Positions 61,788-64,000 of a DNA stretch of 64,000 nucleotides are shown here, piece after piece; within the stretch, counting starts at the first letter, position 1; each line of letters starts with the position of its first letter. The notes beneath the pieces were generated by a model, which worked only from the letters and a program-made list of their open reading frames with translations, did not search any database and was not told where the DNA came from. The stretch is from RYN-230 sp963851025 (GTDB taxonomy: Bacteria; Actinomycetota; Actinomycetes; Streptosporangiales; Streptosporangiaceae): the NCBI GenBank assembly GCA_963851025.1, contig CAWKOA010000016.1, positions 186,001 to 250,000 of the forward strand, in the 5' to 3' direction. The position numbers and the translations under genes are program-made.

Positions 61788-62376
61788 CCAGCCCGGGCTC
61801 CGGGAGCGCAAGAAAGCCCGGACGCGTGCTTCCATCCGGGAGCACGCGTTGCGGCTGTTCCGCGAGCAGGGTTACGCCGCGACCCGGGTCGAGCAGATCG
61901 CCGAGGCGGCCGAGGTGTCCCCGGCGACGTTCTACCGCTACTTCCCGACCAAGGAAGACGTGGTCCTGCAGGACGATTTCGACGTGCTGACCCTGGACGC
62001 GCTGGAGGCACAGCCGCCCGGGCTGAGCCCGCTGGCCGCGGTGCGGGCCGCCGTGGCCGCCGCCCGGGCCGGGTTCACCGCGGAGGAGCGGGAGCGCTTC
62101 CGGCAGACCACCGCGCTGACCATGGCCGTGCCGGAGATCCGGGCCCGGGCGCTGGACGAGTTCGCCCGCAGCATCGACGTGATGGCCACCGTCCTGGCCC
62201 GGCGGAGCGGGCGCAAAGCCGATGACCCCGCGGTGCGCTCGCTGGCCGGGGCGGTCTTCGGGGTGATCCTGGCCACCACGCTGCCGGTCCTGGAACGAGG
62301 CGACATCGACCTGGACGCCATCTTCGCCTCGATCGACACGGGCCTGGCCGAGCTGGAGACTGGCTTCACGCTCTGA
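61768..62376 (+). CDS. TetR family repressor of the exporter
   Basis: This is a 202-residue TetR regulator. The N-terminal DNA-binding part is standard (KKARTRASIREHALRLFREQ, then QIAEAAEVSPATFYRYFPTK). The C-terminal ligand domain matches actinobacterial regulators that sit beside MFS exporters. The ATG at 61768 lies inside the exporter gene, so the repressor is made only when the exporter is transcribed, giving feedback control. Its likely operator is the ACTCTGAATTGAGAGT palindrome at 60019-60034. Confidence 0.9.
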   Translation: MSTHDTDQPGLRERKKARTRASIREHALRLFREQGYAATRVEQIAEAAEVSPATFYRYFPTKEDVVLQDDFDVLTLDALEAQPPGLSPLAAVRAAVAAARAGFTAEERERFRQTTALTMAVPEIRARALDEFARSIDVMATVLARRSGRKADDPAVRSLAGAVFGVILATTLPVLERGDIDLDAIFASIDTGLAELETGFTL

Positions 62377-62400
62377 TCAGCACGGCCCCCCGGGCCAGCC

Positions 62401-63030
62401 TCAGCGCACGTCGTGCGGCCGGAACTGCACGCTGATCCGCGGGCCACTGGCCCGGGTGGTTTTCGGCACGGCGTGCTCCCAGGTGCGCTGGCAGCTGCCG
62501 CCCATCACCAGCAGGTCGCCGTGGCCGATGTCGTGGCGCAGCGCCTGCCCGCCGCCGCGCGGCCGGAGCAGCAGGGCCCGCGGGGCGCCCAGGGACAGGA
62601 TGGCGACCACGGTGTCCTCCCTGGCTCCCCGGCCGATCCGGTCCCCGTGCCAGGCCACGCTGTCCCGCCCGTCCCGGTACAGGCACAGGCCGGCCGTGCA
62701 GAGCGGTTCGCCCAGGTCGGGCCAGTAGTGCTGGCTGAGCGCGCGGCGCGCCGTGGCCAGCGCCGGGTCGGGCAGCGCCGCGCCCTCGCCGTAGAAGCAG
62801 AGCAGCCGGGGCACCTCGACCACCCGGTCGTACATCCGGCGCTGTTCCTCCCGCCAGGGCACGGCCTCGCGCAGCCGCTCGAACAGGACGTCGGCGCCGG
62901 CCATCCAGCCGGGCCGGAAGTCCACCCAGGCGCCGTGGTCGAGCCGGGTCCGGCGCACCGACGGCCCGAGCGGCCCCGGAGCCGGCTCGTCGCACAGGTC
63001 GAGCAGGGATCCCTGCAGGCCAGTCTCCAT
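62401..63030 (-). CDS. alkB: AlkB-like 2-oxoglutarate/Fe(II) dioxygenase
   Basis: AlkB-type enzymes remove methyl groups from damaged bases by oxidation. The 209-residue protein begins METGLQGSLLDL, as actinobacterial AlkB homologues do. It has the iron-binding HxD in VAWHGDRIGRG, the distal histidine in QRTWEHAVPKT and the 2-oxoglutarate arginines in GPRISVQFRP. The nucleotide-recognition lid region (LCLYRDGRDS) is present. ATG 63030 is preferred by similarity; ATG 63075 would add 15 residues, and neither has a strong ribosome binding site. It converges with the TetR gene and is monocistronic. Confidence 0.87.
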   Translation of the reverse strand: METGLQGSLLDLCDEPAPGPLGPSVRRTRLDHGAWVDFRPGWMAGADVLFERLREAVPWREEQRRMYDRVVEVPRLLCFYGEGAALPDPALATARRALSQHYWPDLGEPLCTAGLCLYRDGRDSVAWHGDRIGRGAREDTVVAILSLGAPRALLLRPRGGGQALRHDIGHGDLLVMGGSCQRTWEHAVPKTTRASGPRISVQFRPHDVR

Positions 63031-63246
63031 CCGCCCAGGATACGGCAAATCAAATATGTGTTCGACCTTGGTCATCCGCGGATGCCAAGGTGGCCGGCGC
63101 CCACGCCGGGCCTCCCGCCCGCCGTCCACGCCGGGTGGCGGATCGTCCCGCGCCGCCACCCGCCCGGCCCCACGCCGCCGCCCGGCCCCATCTAGCCGCT
63201 CACCTGGGCCGACGCGGCGCCGCGGCCATTATTGATAGTTCATTGC

Positions 63247-63274
63247 TTGAAATTAGACGTGATCAAAATAGTGT
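63247..63274 (+). promoter_or_regulatory. Promoter candidate of the GH3 gene
   Basis: TTGAAA (63247-63252) and TAGTGT (63269-63274) are 16 bases apart in a clearly AT-richer stretch (63228-63275) about 50 bases before the GH3 start. The AT-rich segment stands out from the surrounding sequence. Confidence 0.5.
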
Positions 63275-63321
63275 CGTGACCGCACGGAAGTAAGCGGCGA
63301 CACACGACGAAGGAGTCCGCC

Positions 63322-64000
63322 ATGCACAGCATCCGTGGTCTTAACCGGGGGATGAGTGGTCTTACCCGGGGGATAAACGACAGCAAAGGAGCCCGCCTCC
63401 GCAGGCCAATCACCGCCTCGTTACTAGCCATTGCGCTGGTCACCGCGCTATCGGCATCGGCCGCCGCCAGGACAGCCGCCTCAGCCAGTGGCCAGCCGGC
63501 CTACCTGAACGCCAGCCTGGCGGTCCCGGCCCGGGTCAGCGACCTGCTGGGCCGGATGACGCTGCCGGAAAAGATCGGCCAGATGGTCCAGATCGAGCAG
63601 AGCCAGGTCACCGACACGACCAGCGCCTGCACCAGCCAGGGCGGGTTCAACCTGCCCAATCCCACGTGCGAGCAGAAGATCCTCGTCGATGATCACGTCG
63701 GCTCCATCCTGGCCGGCGGATCTGACATTCCTATCGACACGACCGGGAAAGGCGGCCCAGGCAACACCGGCCTGGACTGGGCCACCGAGTACAACACCAT
63801 GCAGAGCTACGCGATCGCCCATTCGCGGCTGCACATCCCCGTGATCTTCGGGGTGGACGCGGTGCACGGCTTCGGCCACCCGTACCAGGCACCGCTGTTC
63901 CCCCAGTCCATCGGCATGGGCGCCACCTGGGATCCCTCAGCCGCCGAGGCGGGCGGCGCGGTCACCGCGAACGCCCTGCGCGCCACCGGCTGGAACTGGG
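63322..64000 (+). CDS. Secreted GH3 glycoside hydrolase, N-terminal part
   Basis: The first 226 residues are visible and the gene runs out of the window. After a basic N-terminus a signal peptide (ASLLAIALVTALSASAAA) leads to the GH3 barrel: ARVSDLLGRMTLPEKIGQMV at its start, HIPVIFGVDAVHGFG with the substrate-binding Asp, and PLFPQSIGMGATWDP. These are typical of beta-glucosidases and xylosidases of family 3. The catalytic aspartate region and C-terminal domain lie beyond 64000. GAAGGAG precedes the ATG. Secretion suggests a role in degrading plant or fungal glucans or xylan outside the cell. Confidence 0.9.
   Translation, partial: MHSIRGLNRGMSGLTRGINDSKGARLRRPITASLLAIALVTALSASAAARTAASASGQPAYLNASLAVPARVSDLLGRMTLPEKIGQMVQIEQSQVTDTTSACTSQGGFNLPNPTCEQKILVDDHVGSILAGGSDIPIDTTGKGGPGNTGLDWATEYNTMQSYAIAHSRLHIPVIFGVDAVHGFGHPYQAPLFPQSIGMGATWDPSAAEAGGAVTANALRATGWNW

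Overview
The window is one 64 kb stretch of a very GC-rich genome with short or overlapping gene junctions, GTG starts, C/G-ending codons and strong antisense shadow reading frames. These traits, with actinobacterial-type AraA, a DevR/DevS (DosR/DosS) pair, an Rv1733c-like protein and DUF1918/DUF3052 proteins, indicate an actinomycete, perhaps near Streptosporangiales; the genus cannot be fixed from this window.

Layout. (1) 1-4.1 kb: a nucleoside salvage operon (two ABC permeases, purine nucleoside phosphorylase, sugar-phosphate mutase). (2) 4.1-9.2 kb: a receptor-like Ser/Thr kinase, a polytopic membrane protein, a molybdate/pterin-binding Mop protein and an XdhC-type factor, ending in a G-rich minisatellite and a perfect palindrome. 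(3) 9.2-29.1 kb: an L-arabinose region. It has a GH127 beta-L-arabinofuranosidase with an ABC importer that lacks its own ATPase, three LacI regulators with visible operators, araB-araD-araA, a GH51 alpha-L-arabinofuranosidase, and a second ABC importer with an MsiK/UgpC-type ATPase that could energise both. (4) 29.2-60 kb: a hypoxia/dormancy island. It has universal stress proteins, DevR and a DevS-like haem kinase, an Rv1733c-like protein, an orphan cytochrome b, alcohol dehydrogenase, GAF-ANTAR, MarR and cNMP-binding regulators, a GAPDH, a PPOX-fold protein, CydABDC, DUF1918, a second Ser/Thr kinase, a GNAT-fused ADP-forming acyl-CoA synthetase, phosphoketolase and acetate kinase. (5) 60-64 kb: an MFS exporter with its TetR regulator, an AlkB-like dioxygenase and the start of a secreted GH3 glycosidase.

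How the genes may work together (inference). Arabinan side chains are cut by GH127/GH51, imported and converted by AraA, AraB and AraD to D-xylulose 5-phosphate. That is the substrate of the phosphoketolase in the hypoxia island, whose acetyl phosphate gives ATP through acetate kinase, while glyceraldehyde 3-phosphate passes to the local GAPDH and cytochrome bd disposes of electrons at low oxygen. Paired 14-bp sites resembling the DosR box, repeatedly 22 bp apart, lie before devR, the 34.9 kb membrane protein, cytochrome b and cydA; single sites lie between GAPDH and PPOX and before the acyl-CoA synthetase.

Caveat. At least eight conserved genes carry frameshifts (about 13 events, about 12 of them equivalent to one extra base) while every domain stays intact on both sides. 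This looks like insertion-type sequencing error rather than gene decay, so these genes are annotated across the shifts.
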